DNA from: Pseudomonas baetica
Lineage (GTDB): Bacteria > Pseudomonadota > Gammaproteobacteria > Pseudomonadales > Pseudomonadaceae
Length of the DNA: 52,758 nt
Assembly (NCBI RefSeq): GCF_019733355.1
Contig: NZ_JAIHLQ010000043.1
Coordinates: 1-52,758, forward strand
Reading direction: 5' to 3'
Shown here: piece after piece, positions 26,722 through 35,681 of the stretch
How positions within the stretch are numbered: the first letter of the stretch is position 1
Layout: every line of letters starts with the position of its first letter
The notes under the pieces: model-generated
What the model was told of the DNA's origin: nothing
The model's database searches: none
What the model saw: the letters and a program-made list of their open reading frames with translations, nothing else
Program-made: the position numbers and the translations under genes

Positions 26722-26740
26722 TAGCAGGTGCCGTGCCAAC
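26722..26740 (-). promoter_or_regulatory. Sigma-54 promoter of crcZ
   Basis: The minus strand reads TTGGCACGGCACCTGCTAT. The -24 GG (26736-26737) and -12 GC (26724-26725) are 10 nt apart, and TGGCACG is a perfect -24 element. The expected start is near 26712. Confidence 0.92.
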
Positions 26741-26795
26741 TTTTGCGAAGCCCAACAAAACAAGGGGTTAGGTCGATCTGAGCCTTTTGTCAGGG

Positions 26796-26835
26796 CGAAA
26801 AAAAGCCGGGGTTTCGTTACCGATAACCCCGGCTT
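26796..26835 (-). terminator. Rho-independent terminator of cbrB
   Basis: The minus strand forms AAGCCGGGGTT (26825-26835) / AACCCCGGCTT (26803-26813) and runs into a T stretch. It separates the cbrB transcript from the crcZ promoter. Confidence 0.88.
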
Positions 26836-26836
26836 C

Positions 26837-26862
26837 TGTTACGTGGAAAGACTGAGGTAACA
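26837..26862 (-). promoter_or_regulatory. CbrB-binding site upstream of crcZ
   Basis: TGTTAC-N14-GTAACA matches exactly the palindrome described for CbrB in P. putida, as I recall it. It lies about 100-125 bp upstream of the -24 element, the normal position of an enhancer. A weaker GTTAC...GTAAC pair with 15-nt spacing follows at about 26883-26907. Confidence 0.82.
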
Positions 26863-26909
26863 GTTTTTTCACATCTTCAAGCGTTACCCGCACACTCGAC
26901 AGGTAACGT

Positions 26910-28346
26910 TCAGCTCTCGCTGGCGACCCCGGTCTTGCGCCGTGGAATGCCCAGGCGCTGACGCCGCTCCCACAGGCATTTACGGCTGACGCCCAGTTTG
27001 CGCGCCAGTTCGGTCTCGGTCATGTGGTCCTGATGCTCGAGGACGAAATGCTGGAAGTAGTCTTCCAGCGACAAGTCTTCGGTGGGTTCGTGGCTGCTGT
27101 TGCTGGCGTTACCTGAGGTTTGCGGCGGCAGACCAATGAATTCGTCGTCGTCCAGGTCGCTCAGCTCGATGTCGATACCCAGCAGTTCAGCAGAGATTTC
27201 CGGGCTCTCGCTGAGGATCACCGCGCGCTCGACCGCGTTTTCAAGTTCACGGACGTTACCCGGCCAGGAATAGTGACGGATGGCCTGCTCGGCATCCGCA
27301 GCAAATTTCAGGTCGGTACGGTTGATCCGCGCACTCTGGCGAGCGAGGAAAGCATTGGCGATCTCGTTGACGTCGGCACCGCGCTCGCGCAGGGCTGGCA
27401 GTTTCAACGCGATCACATGCAGACGGTAATAAAGGTCTTCCCGGAACTGGCCGACTTTCGCCAGGCTCTTGAGGTCTCGGTGAGTCGCCGCGATCAGACG
27501 GACATCGACCTTCTGCGATTGCACCGAGCCCACACGGCGAATTTCACCTTCCTGCAACACGCGCAGCAGGCGGGCCTGGGCTTCCAGCGGCAGCTCGCCG
27601 ATTTCATCGAGGAACAGCGTACCGCCGTCCGCCGCTTCCACCAGACCGGCACGCCCGGCGCTGGCGCCAGTGAACGCGCCTTTTTCGTGGCCGAACAGTT
27701 CGGATTCGATCAGGCTTTCCGGGATGGCGGCGCAGTTCACCGAGATCATCGGTGCCTTGGCGCGTTTCGACAGGTTGTGCAGGGCGCGGGCCACCAGTTC
27801 TTTACCGGTGCCGGACTCGCCCTGAATCAGCACATTGGAATCGGTCGGCGCGACTTTACGGATCTTGCTGTACAGATCCTGCATCGGTGGGCAGGAGCCG
27901 ATGATGCCGATTTCGCCGTTGCTGTTGTCGGTGGCGGTTTTCCCGCTGCCATTGGCAGGTTTGCTGGCAACGGCTTCGCCCGCTGCCGGCGCCGATTGGC
28001 GATCACGCAGGATCCGCGCAACGGCCTGAAGCATTTCATCGTGGTCGAAAGGCTTGGCGATGTAATCCACCGCGCCCATCTTCATCGAGTCGACCGCCGA
28101 GCGCAGGCTGGCGTAACTGGTCATGATCAGCACCGGCGTGCCCTGGCCGAGCTTGATCAGCTCGGTACCTGGAGCGCCCGGCAGGCGCAGATCGCTCACG
28201 ATCAGATCGAACGTAGGAATGGTGAAGCGTTCTTGTGCTTCCTGCACTGAACCGGCTTCGCTGACCTGGTACTGGTTGCGTTCCAGCAGGCGGCGCAAGG
28301 CGGAGCGGATAATGGTTTCGTCTTCGACGATCAAAATGTGCGGCAT
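26910..28346 (-). CDS. cbrB: CbrB sigma-54-dependent response regulator
   Basis: A 478-aa NtrC-family activator. The receiver domain (1-120) has phospho-acceptor D52 in LIVSDLRLPG. The AAA+ domain (about 150-380) has Walker A GESGTGKE, the sigma-54 contact loop GAFTGA and Walker B GGTLFLDEIGELP. The C-terminal Fis-type helix-turn-helix is ELARKLGVSRKCLWERRQRLG. It responds to CbrA and drives crcZ and amino-acid catabolic genes under poor carbon supply. It starts 22 nt after the cbrA stop; its own terminator follows. Confidence 0.97.
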   Translation of the reverse strand: MPHILIVEDETIIRSALRRLLERNQYQVSEAGSVQEAQERFTIPTFDLIVSDLRLPGAPGTELIKLGQGTPVLIMTSYASLRSAVDSMKMGAVDYIAKPFDHDEMLQAVARILRDRQSAPAAGEAVASKPANGSGKTATDNSNGEIGIIGSCPPMQDLYSKIRKVAPTDSNVLIQGESGTGKELVARALHNLSKRAKAPMISVNCAAIPESLIESELFGHEKGAFTGASAGRAGLVEAADGGTLFLDEIGELPLEAQARLLRVLQEGEIRRVGSVQSQKVDVRLIAATHRDLKSLAKVGQFREDLYYRLHVIALKLPALRERGADVNEIANAFLARQSARINRTDLKFAADAEQAIRHYSWPGNVRELENAVERAVILSESPEISAELLGIDIELSDLDDDEFIGLPPQTSGNASNSSHEPTEDLSLEDYFQHFVLEHQDHMTETELARKLGVSRKCLWERRQRLGIPRRKTGVASES

Positions 28347-28368
28347 TGATTCGATACTCTCGACGGTC

Positions 28369-31317
28369 TCAGTTCACAGCGGACGTCGCTTCGACATGAC
28401 GCGGTAAGGTCACCCGGATACGGGTGCCGCGCTGGCTTTGTACATCAGCCGGGCTGTCGATGGTGATTTGTCCATAATGCTCTTCAACGATGGAATAGAC
28501 CAGTGCAAGGCCCAGACCGGTACCTTCACCAGGATCCTTGGTGGTGAAGAAAGGTTCGAACAATCTGTCCATGATGTTCTTCGGAATACCACTGCCTTCG
28601 TCCTCAACGATCAGGTCGACCGTATGTTCGCCGGCTTCGCTCTTGACCCGCACGGCACTGCCGGCAGGCGAGGCGTCACGAGCGTTGGAGAGCAGATTGA
28701 TCAGCACTTGGGCAAGGCGTTGTGGGTCACCTTCGACCCAGTGATCCGGGTCGCACAGGTTGTAGAACTGCACTTCGAAATTGCGCCGGTTCAGCGCCAA
28801 TAGCCCGATGGCATCCTGGGCCACTTCGGCCAGACAAACGGGCTCGTCGTTATGCTGATGACCACCGGCATGGGCAAAACTCATCAGCGACTGAACGATG
28901 CGTGACACGCGCTTGGTCTGTTCGAGAATCTGTCCGCTGATCTCAGTCAGCTCGTCGTCCTCTTCGCGTTCTTCGCGCAGGTTCTGCGCCAGGCAAGCGA
29001 TGCCGGTGATCGGGTTGCCGATTTCGTGGGCGACACCTGCGGCGAGGCGACCGATGCTGGCCAGACGCTCGGAGTGGACCAATTTGTCTTCAAGCATCTG
29101 GGTTTCGGTCAGATCTTCTACCAGCAACACCAAACCGCTGTTACCCGGGGCCAACGGCTCATCGATTGCCGCTTTGTGCAGGTTCAGCCAGCGAGTCTGT
29201 CCGTCGAGTGCCAGATGCTGTTTGTGCAAGTGTTCGTCCGGCAAGTTGATAAAGCCCTGGAGCAATTCTTTCCATGGATTGCCAATGGTGCTCAAGCGCG
29301 AGCCGACCACGCGCTGCGCGGCGATCCCGGTCAGCTCTTCCATAGCCTTGTTCCACATCAGGATCTCTTGGTCCTTGGCCAGCGAGCAGACGCCCATTGG
29401 CAGTTCCTGAAGGGTCTGGCGGTGGTAGCGGCGCAGTGCGTCGAGTTCGGCGGCCAGGCCCGTGAGGCGCGAGTGGTAATCCTCAAGGCGGCTTTCGATG
29501 AAGTGGATGTCTTCGGTGACGTAATTTTCGCCGCCGGCCTTGTACGGCAGGAAGGTTTCGACCATGTCCTGCGCCACACTCGGACCCATCAGCCCGGAGA
29601 GGTTGGCTTCAATACGGTCGCGTAATCGGCGCAAGGCGTAAGGCCGACGCTCATCGAAGGGTAGGTAAAGGTCGCGCAAGGCCTGTTCGACTTCTTTCTG
29701 CGCCGCTTTGGCGCCGAGCGGTTTGGCCAGTTGTGTGGCGAATTCCTGCGGCGAGGCGGCGTGCAGCTCGCGGCGTTGCGGACGGCGTACGTTATCCACC
29801 GCGCAGGCTTCCGCGGCGCTGGCCTCTTCGGGGCTGGCATTGGTGAACAGCGAAATCAAGGTGAACATCAGCACGTTAGCGGCCAGCGACGCGATGGCCG
29901 CCATGTGCCAACTGGTGTCGTCCAGCACGTAAATCATGTTCAGCAGCGGAATGTAGAAACCCTGCAGATTGCCGACCAGCGGCAAGAGCATGGTGATGAC
30001 CCAGACCAGAATCCCGGCCAGCAGCCCGGCGATAAAGCCGCGCCGGTTGGCGGTCGGCCAGTACAGCACCGACAACACGCCCGGCAGGAATTGCAGGGTG
30101 GCCACAAACGCGACGATGCCGAGGTTGGCCAGATCCTGCCCGGCGCCGAGCATCAGATAGAAGCCGAAACCGGCCATGATGATCGCGACGATCAGTGCGC
30201 GGCGGGTCCATTTCAGCCAGCGGTAGATATTGCCTTCGGCGGGCGGCTGATAGAGCGGCAGCACTAAATGGTTCAACGCCATGCCTGACAACGCCAGGGT
30301 GGTGACGATGATCAGTCCGCTGGCGGCCGACAGGCCGCCGACATAAGCAAGCAAGGCCAAGGGTTTGCTGTTGGCGGCAATGCCGATGCCGAGGGTGAAG
30401 TATTCCGGGTCGGTGGTGGCACCGAGCTTGAGGCCGGCCCACAGGATCAGCGGCACCGCTAGGCTCATCAACAGCAGGAACAGTGGCAAGCCCCAACTGG
30501 CGCTGACAAGTGAGCGCGGATTGAGGTTCTCGGTAAAGGTCATGTGATACATGTGCGGCATCACGATGGCCGACGCGAAGAACACCAGCAGCAGCGTACG
30601 CCACGGGCCTTCTTGCAGCGGCGTGTGCAAAGCGGCGAGGGCGGTCTGGTTTTGCAGCAGCCACAGTTCAAGCTGTTGCGGGCCGTCGAACACGCCGTAC
30701 AGCGCATACAGGCCAACGCCGCCGAGAGCGATCAGTTTGATCACCGACTCGAAGGCAATCGCGAACACCAGGCCTTCGTGCTTCTCGCGGGTGGCGATGT
30801 GGCGTGAACCAAAGAAAATCGTGAACAAAATGATCAGCGCACAGAACGCCAGCGCCACACGGCTCTGAATCGGCTCGCCAGTGAGAATGCCGATGGAGTC
30901 GGCTACTGCCTGAATCTGTAACGCCAGCAACGGCAGCACACCGATCAACATGAAAATCGTAGTCAGCGCGCCTGCCCAGGTGCTGCGGAAGCGGAAGGCA
31001 AACAGATCCGCCAGCGACGACAGTTGATAGGTGCGGGTTATTTTCAGGATCGGATACAGCAACACCGGCGCCAGCAAAAACGCGCCAGACACCCCGAGAT
31101 AGCTGGAAAGAAAGCCGTAGCCGTACTGATAGGCCAGGCCCACCGTGCCGTAGAACGCCCACGCACTGGCGTAAACCCCCAGTGACAGGGTGTAAGTCAA
31201 CGGATGGCGAATGATCGCCCGCGGGATCATGCCCCGTTCGCTGATCCAGGCAACACCGAACAGCACCGCCAGGTACGCGGCGCTGATCAGGATCATCTGG
31301 GTCAGGCTAAAGCTCAT
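28369..31317 (-). CDS. cbrA: CbrA sensor kinase with transporter domain
   Basis: A 982-aa hybrid protein. Residues 1-500 or so form a sodium/solute symporter-like (SLC5) domain with about 13 helices. A short linker (STAC-type) and a region preceding a PAS domain (GVCSLAKDQEILMWNKAMEELTG) follow. Then come the HisKA phospho-acceptor site AAGVAHEIGNPITGIACLAQ and an HATPase domain with N, G1 and G2 boxes (LINLLSNARDAS, DEGSGIPKNI, GTGLGLALV). It phosphorylates CbrB and, in P. putida, takes up histidine. The ATG at 31317 overlaps cbrX by 11 nt; ATG at 31323 is possible. Confidence 0.97.
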   Translation of the reverse strand: MSFSLTQMILISAAYLAVLFGVAWISERGMIPRAIIRHPLTYTLSLGVYASAWAFYGTVGLAYQYGYGFLSSYLGVSGAFLLAPVLLYPILKITRTYQLSSLADLFAFRFRSTWAGALTTIFMLIGVLPLLALQIQAVADSIGILTGEPIQSRVALAFCALIILFTIFFGSRHIATREKHEGLVFAIAFESVIKLIALGGVGLYALYGVFDGPQQLELWLLQNQTALAALHTPLQEGPWRTLLLVFFASAIVMPHMYHMTFTENLNPRSLVSASWGLPLFLLLMSLAVPLILWAGLKLGATTDPEYFTLGIGIAANSKPLALLAYVGGLSAASGLIIVTTLALSGMALNHLVLPLYQPPAEGNIYRWLKWTRRALIVAIIMAGFGFYLMLGAGQDLANLGIVAFVATLQFLPGVLSVLYWPTANRRGFIAGLLAGILVWVITMLLPLVGNLQGFYIPLLNMIYVLDDTSWHMAAIASLAANVLMFTLISLFTNASPEEASAAEACAVDNVRRPQRRELHAASPQEFATQLAKPLGAKAAQKEVEQALRDLYLPFDERRPYALRRLRDRIEANLSGLMGPSVAQDMVETFLPYKAGGENYVTEDIHFIESRLEDYHSRLTGLAAELDALRRYHRQTLQELPMGVCSLAKDQEILMWNKAMEELTGIAAQRVVGSRLSTIGNPWKELLQGFINLPDEHLHKQHLALDGQTRWLNLHKAAIDEPLAPGNSGLVLLVEDLTETQMLEDKLVHSERLASIGRLAAGVAHEIGNPITGIACLAQNLREEREEDDELTEISGQILEQTKRVSRIVQSLMSFAHAGGHQHNDEPVCLAEVAQDAIGLLALNRRNFEVQFYNLCDPDHWVEGDPQRLAQVLINLLSNARDASPAGSAVRVKSEAGEHTVDLIVEDEGSGIPKNIMDRLFEPFFTTKDPGEGTGLGLALVYSIVEEHYGQITIDSPADVQSQRGTRIRVTLPRHVEATSAVN

Positions 31318-31483
31318 CGGCATCTTTTTGGCTCTGCAGGATGAAGGTCACGACAATCAGGATCAGCCAGAGCAGATAGGGGCGATACCAGGCGCCCGTA
31401 GCGTCGATCCACCAATCCATGATGGCGGGAGAAAACAGATAGATCCCCACGACCAAAAGCAGGACCAAGCGATAGATGTACAT
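31307..31483 (-). CDS. cbrX: CbrX small membrane protein, leader gene of cbrA
   Basis: A 58-aa protein from ATG at 31483 to TAG at 31307: MYIYRLVLLLVVGIYLFSPA, a tryptophan-rich turn (IMDWWIDATGAWYRP), then a second helix LLWLILIVVTFILQ. Its 3' end overlaps the cbrA start by 11 nt in another frame. A small ORF in this position, called cbrX in P. putida, is reported to be cotranscribed with cbrA and needed for its translation. The sequence supports a real, two-helix membrane peptide coupled to cbrA. Confidence 0.85.
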   Translation of the reverse strand: MYIYRLVLLLVVGIYLFSPAIMDWWIDATGAWYRPYLLWLILIVVTFILQSQKDADEL

Positions 31484-31560
31484 CCCGGCCTCTCTTTTTT
31501 ATGCGCGTGCCCGAAAACGTGCGGCGATGGTAACGGATGGCGGCGCGACTGCAAGTGTCG

Positions 31561-32457
31561 TCATCGCAGTTGCGCCTCGGGCAGGGTCAGTGTGCGCGGG
31601 ATCTTCGTGGCGTCCCAGTGGGCGCTGCCCCAGTTGAGCAGTTCCTGCGGCGTTGCATGTTCGAGTTCGGCGCCGGGGTTTTGCCCCAGTGCGCGCAGGG
31701 CCCTTAGCAGCAACGGCGTGGCTTGATCAGCTTGCAGTGGCGGCGAGCGGTAGGACTTGCCCAGTTTGTTGCCGTCCGGCTGGGTGATCAGCGGCAGGTG
31801 CAGATAACGCGGCTGACGCAGCCCCAACAGTTCCTGCAGATAGAGCTGGCGCGGTGTGGAGTCGAGCAGATCGGCGCCGCGCACGATGTCGGTGATGCCC
31901 TGCCAGGCATCGTCGAGCACCACCGCCAGTTGATAGGCATAGAGGCCATCGCGACGGCGAATGACGAAATCGCCGACATCGCGGCCCAGATGCTGGCGGT
32001 ATTCGCCTTGCACCCGGTCGATGAAGTGATATGCCAGCTCCGGCACACGCAGGCGTATCGCCGCATCCTGCTGGTCGTGGCCGGCATTGCGGCACAACCC
32101 CGGATAAATCCCGTGATACGGCTCCAGTTGTTTGCGCGAGCAGGTGCAGGCGTAGGCCAGGCCATGGTTGAACAGGCTGTTGAGGACTTCGGCATAGGCA
32201 TCGTGCCGATCACTCTGGCGCACCGTCTCGCCGTCCCATTCGAAACCATAGCTTTCCAGCGCCTTGAGAATCGCGCTTTGCGCACCCGGCTCTTCACGGG
32301 GCGGATCGAGATCTTCCATGCGCACCAGCCAGCGACCGCCCACAGAGCGGGCATCGAGATAGGAGGCAAGCGCTGCGACCAGCGAGCCGAAATGCAGGTG
32401 GCCACTGGGGGTTGGGGCGAAGCGGCCGATGTAGGCAGGGGAGGTTGTGGCAGTCAT
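31561..32457 (-). CDS. gluQ: Glutamyl-Q tRNA(Asp) synthetase
   Basis: A 298-aa truncated glutamyl-tRNA synthetase paralogue that attaches glutamate to queuosine 34 of tRNA-Asp. The HIGH-like motif is PTPSGHLHFG (about residues 16-25), the zinc site starts CTCSRKQ and ends with YPGLC, and the KMSKS equivalent is KLGKS. The C-terminal anticodon-binding domain of GluRS is absent, as expected. It lies 204 nt downstream of dksA with a terminator and REPIN between; dksA-gluQ linkage is conserved in gamma-proteobacteria. Confidence 0.95.
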   Translation of the reverse strand: MTATTSPAYIGRFAPTPSGHLHFGSLVAALASYLDARSVGGRWLVRMEDLDPPREEPGAQSAILKALESYGFEWDGETVRQSDRHDAYAEVLNSLFNHGLAYACTCSRKQLEPYHGIYPGLCRNAGHDQQDAAIRLRVPELAYHFIDRVQGEYRQHLGRDVGDFVIRRRDGLYAYQLAVVLDDAWQGITDIVRGADLLDSTPRQLYLQELLGLRQPRYLHLPLITQPDGNKLGKSYRSPPLQADQATPLLLRALRALGQNPGAELEHATPQELLNWGSAHWDATKIPRTLTLPEAQLR

Positions 32458-32500
32458 GGGAGCAATATAACTTTTCAGGTTTCGCGCACATTACCTTTGC

Positions 32501-32588
32501 GTGAGGGGGCTTGCTGCCGCATGCGGTTTATTAGTCAACATCTCTGTTTATGACACACCGTATTCGGGAGCAAGCCCCCTCCCACAGA
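32501..32588. repeat. REPIN, GGGGGCTTGC group
   Basis: The left arm GTGAGGGGGCTTGCTGCCGC and the right arm CAAGCCCCCTCCCACAG are inverted. This is a different REP subgroup from most others in the window and the same as the single palindrome at 20171. It sits between dksA and gluQ. Confidence 0.8.
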
Positions 32589-32617
32589 GGCAGAGAAGGC
32601 AGGCAAAAGGCAGAAAC

Positions 32618-32647
32618 AAAAACGGAGCGTTCGCACGCTCCGTTTTT
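32618..32647 (-). terminator. Rho-independent terminator of dksA
   Basis: A 13-bp stem AAAAACGGAGCGT (32618-32630) / ACGCTCCGTTTTT (32635-32647) with a TCGC-type loop, 14 nt after the dksA stop. Confidence 0.92.
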
Positions 32648-32661
32648 CGTTCAGGTCGAGA

Positions 32662-33105
32662 TTACTTGCCGACCTGCTTTTCCTTGATTTCTGCCAGGGT
32701 CTTGCAGTCGATGCACAGATCCGCGGTAGGACGGGCTTCGAGGCGCTTGACGCCGATCTCGATGCCGCAGGACTCGCACCAGCCGTATTCTTCGTCCTGA
32801 ATCAGCTCAAGCGTCTTGTCGATCTTCTTGATCAACTTGCGCTCGCGATCGCGGGCGCGCAGTTCGAGGGCAAATTCTTCTTCCTGGCTGGCACGATCTG
32901 CCGGGTCAGGGAAGTTGGCCGCTTCGTCTTTCATGTGATCAACAGTACGGTCGACTTCCTGCATCAAGTCCTGTTTCCACTTGTTCAGGATCTTGATGAA
33001 GTGCGCGCGCATCGGGGCGCCCATGTACTCTTCGCCGGCCTTCGGAACATAAGGTTCGAAGCTGCTGATCGTCGCTTGCTGCTGTTGCTTTGCTTGGGTG
33101 GGCAT
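32662..33105 (-). CDS. dksA: RNA polymerase-binding transcription factor DksA
   Basis: A 147-aa secondary-channel factor that, with ppGpp, represses rRNA promoters and activates amino-acid synthesis genes. The coiled-coil tip carries the paired aspartates D67 and D70 (FPDPADRASQ). The zinc finger is C110-x2-C113...C131-x2-C134, the four-cysteine form. Length and sequence are typical of Pseudomonas DksA1. Two GC-discriminator rrn promoters at the right end of the window are the kind of target it acts on. Confidence 0.97.
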   Translation of the reverse strand: MPTQAKQQQQATISSFEPYVPKAGEEYMGAPMRAHFIKILNKWKQDLMQEVDRTVDHMKDEAANFPDPADRASQEEEFALELRARDRERKLIKKIDKTLELIQDEEYGWCESCGIEIGVKRLEARPTADLCIDCKTLAEIKEKQVGK

Positions 33106-33439
33106 GAAATGGACCGCCTCTACTCTTGTAATCCATTGCGCAGGATTGCTCCATCACCGACACCTGCCGGCCCTGCGGCTGCAAGCGGGCGAACTTACCA
33201 GATCAATTCGGCCTGCGCTACTCCCGGATGTCGAGGCCCCGGCGGGTGGCGCTTGCAAATGTTTGGCAAGCCGTGTCTGGCGGTGTGGAAGACCTGTTCA
33301 ATCACTGATTTTAGTCAATCCTGGAGCGTACGCTTGTGTCGTTACAATCCAGTGTTCTTGAGGCTGTGACCTCTGTGGGTTCTCGCTCGTTCCGGCAGAT
33401 GGGTAGAATCGTTTCTTTTCCCTCGTCGAAGGAAGGCCA
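33106..33439. other. Intergenic region between dksA and the aminotransferase
   Basis: 334 nt between divergent genes. It must hold the promoters of both. I see no strong consensus boxes, no hairpin terminator and no supported ORF; the ORFs that run through it have atypical composition. Confidence 0.5.
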
Positions 33440-34612
33440 ATGGCTCAGCCCTACAGTGCGCGCAGTCGTGCGATCGAACCGTTCCATGTGATGGCACTGC
33501 TGGCGCGGGCCAATGAATTGCAGGCCGAGGGGCACGATGTCATTCACCTGGAGATTGGCGAACCGGACTTCACTACCGCAGAGCCAATCATCCGTGCCGG
33601 CCAAGCCGCGCTGACGGCGGGCAAAACGCGTTACACCGCTGCCCGTGGTATTCCTGAACTGCGCGAAGCAATTTCCGGTTTCTACCAATCGCGTTATGGC
33701 TTGAACATCGATCCGCGGCGCATTCTGATCACCCCGGGCGGCTCCGGCGCGCTTTTGCTGGCCAGCGCCTTGCTGGTCGATCCCGGCAAGCACTGGCTCC
33801 TGGCGGACCCCGGATACCCGTGTAACCGCCACTTTCTGCGCCTGGTCGAAGGCGCTGCGCAGCTAGTGCCTGTCGGGCCGGACGTGCGTTATCAACTGAC
33901 TCCGGATCTGGTCGAACGGCATTGGGACCACGATAGCGTTGGTGCGCTGGTTGCTTCACCAGCCAACCCGACGGGGACTATTCTGACGCGCGATGAATTG
34001 GCCGGTTTATCCACAGCCATCAAGGCCCGGCACGGCCATCTGGTGGTAGACGAGATCTATCACGGCCTGACGTATGGCACCGATGCGGCGAGCGTGCTGG
34101 AAGTCGATGACAGCGCATTTGTCCTCAACAGCTTCTCGAAATATTTCGGCATGACCGGTTGGCGCCTCGGTTGGCTGGTGGCGCCGGATGCAGCGGTCAG
34201 CGAGTTGGAGAAGCTCGCACAGAACCTCTACATCAGCGCACCGAGCATGGCGCAATACGCGGCGCTGGCCTGTTTTGAAGCGGACACGATCGCGATTCTG
34301 GAAGAGCGCCGCGCCGAATTTGGCCGTCGCCGCGACTTCCTCCTGCCGGCGTTGCGTGAACTGGGTTTCAACATCGTCGTGGAGCCCGAAGGCGCGTTCT
34401 ATCTCTATGCTGATATCAGCCAGTTCGGCGGCGATGCCTTCGCGTTCTGCCAACATTTCCTCGAAACCGAGCACGTTGCGTTTACCCCGGGGCTGGATTT
34501 TGGACGCTATCAGGCCAGTCACCATGTGCGTTTTGCCTACACGCAAAACCTACCTCGCTTACAAGAAGCGGTGGAGCGGATCGCGCGTGGCTTGAAGAGC
34601 TGGCAAGGCTGA
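33440..34612 (+). CDS. PLP-dependent class I/II aminotransferase
   Basis: A 390-aa fold-type I aminotransferase. Early substrate loop EIGEPDFTT, glycine-rich PLP site PGGSGALLLA, ASPANPTGTI, PLP-contacting DEIYHGLTYG, and the Schiff-base lysine in NSFSKYFGMTGWRLGW (about residue 234). The C-terminal arginine for the carboxylate is in HHVRFAYTQN. The substrate is not evident; aspartate or another dicarboxylic/aromatic acid is possible. The stop overlaps the sfsA start (TGATG), so the two are translated together. Confidence 0.93.
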   Translation: MAQPYSARSRAIEPFHVMALLARANELQAEGHDVIHLEIGEPDFTTAEPIIRAGQAALTAGKTRYTAARGIPELREAISGFYQSRYGLNIDPRRILITPGGSGALLLASALLVDPGKHWLLADPGYPCNRHFLRLVEGAAQLVPVGPDVRYQLTPDLVERHWDHDSVGALVASPANPTGTILTRDELAGLSTAIKARHGHLVVDEIYHGLTYGTDAASVLEVDDSAFVLNSFSKYFGMTGWRLGWLVAPDAAVSELEKLAQNLYISAPSMAQYAALACFEADTIAILEERRAEFGRRRDFLLPALRELGFNIVVEPEGAFYLYADISQFGGDAFAFCQHFLETEHVAFTPGLDFGRYQASHHVRFAYTQNLPRLQEAVERIARGLKSWQG

Positions 34613-35325
34613 TGCGCTTTGATCCTCCTCTGGAAGAGGCGCGGCTAATCCGCCGTTACAAGCGTTTTCTCACCGATATCGAAACCGTTGGCGGCGAGTT
34701 GCTGACGATTCACTGCCCAAACACCGGCTCGATGCTCAATTGTCAGGTCGAGGGCGGGCAGGTCTGGTTCAGTCGCTCGAATGACCCGAAACGCAAATTG
34801 CCTGGCACTTGGGAAATCGGCGAAACCCCGCAGGGCCGTTTGTTTTGTGTCAATACCGCGCGCGCCAACGGGCTGGTCGAAGAAGCCTTGCAGGCTGGCG
34901 TCATCACCGAGTTGAACGGGTTTACCGCGTTGAAGCGCGAAGTGGCTTACGGACAGGAAAAAAGCCGCATCGACTTTCGCCTCGAATACCCGAGCGGCCC
35001 GGCGTATGTCGAAGTGAAAAGCGTCACCCTGGGCTTTGATGGCACGAATGTGGCGGCGTTTCCCGATGCCGTGACCCAGCGTGGCGCCAAGCATTTGCGT
35101 GAACTGGCGCATCTGGCGCGGGACGGGATTCGTGCGGTGCAGTTGTACTGCGTGAATCTCACCGGGATTGAGGCGGTGCGTCCGGCCGTGGAAATCGACC
35201 CGGCCTATGCCGAGGCGTTGCGTGAAGCGCTCGCCAGTGGCGTTGAAGTACTGGCGTACGGCGTGCGGTTGAACCATGAGGAAATGGTCATTGATCGTCG
35301 GTTGGAGGTACTGCTCAACGGCTAA
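34612..35325 (+). CDS. sfsA: SfsA family DNA/RNA nuclease
   Basis: A 237-aa protein of the SfsA family (named for sugar fermentation stimulation). An OB-like N-terminal domain with HCPNTGSMLNC is followed by a PD-(D/E)XK-type nuclease core with IDFRLE...AYVEVKSVTL, whose aspartate, glutamate and lysine are the expected metal and catalytic residues. Length is typical. It is coupled to the aminotransferase upstream. The 3' end overlaps the convergent Rieske gene by 4 bp. Confidence 0.93.
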   Translation: MRFDPPLEEARLIRRYKRFLTDIETVGGELLTIHCPNTGSMLNCQVEGGQVWFSRSNDPKRKLPGTWEIGETPQGRLFCVNTARANGLVEEALQAGVITELNGFTALKREVAYGQEKSRIDFRLEYPSGPAYVEVKSVTLGFDGTNVAAFPDAVTQRGAKHLRELAHLARDGIRAVQLYCVNLTGIEAVRPAVEIDPAYAEALREALASGVEVLAYGVRLNHEEMVIDRRLEVLLNG

Positions 35326-35639
35326 AGGGTGATCCACACACCCTGTACGTCTTCCCGGCAAGGGATGTGGGTCAACGATTGCCCGGCGCAGGGCCCTGCG
35401 ACGCACTCACCGTCCTCAATCAGAAACAGTGCGCCATGGGTGGCGCACTGGATCAGGCTGTTGCTGGGGTCGAGAAATTGGTCCGGCTGCCATTCCAGGC
35501 CAACGCCTCGATGCGGGCAACGATTGAGGTAGACATAGACCTGGCCGTTGCGGCGCACGGCAAACAGTTTTTTCCCGTCGACATCAAAACCGCGACTGCC
35601 GGCCTCGGCCAGATCGGCACCCGCGCAGAGAAACTTCAT
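35322..35639 (-). CDS. Stand-alone Rieske [2Fe-2S] protein
   Basis: A 105-aa ferredoxin-like Rieske protein. The cluster ligands are C-x-H in RCPHRGVGLEW and C-x2-H in CATHGALF. No transmembrane segment or oxygenase domain is attached, so it probably passes electrons to a partner encoded elsewhere. It is monocistronic and convergent with sfsA (4-bp overlap of stops). Confidence 0.9.
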   Translation of the reverse strand: MKFLCAGADLAEAGSRGFDVDGKKLFAVRRNGQVYVYLNRCPHRGVGLEWQPDQFLDPSNSLIQCATHGALFLIEDGECVAGPCAGQSLTHIPCREDVQGVWITL

Positions 35640-35681
35640 GACTATCCTCTAATGTTGGCTCGTGTTCGGATATGTTCGAGC

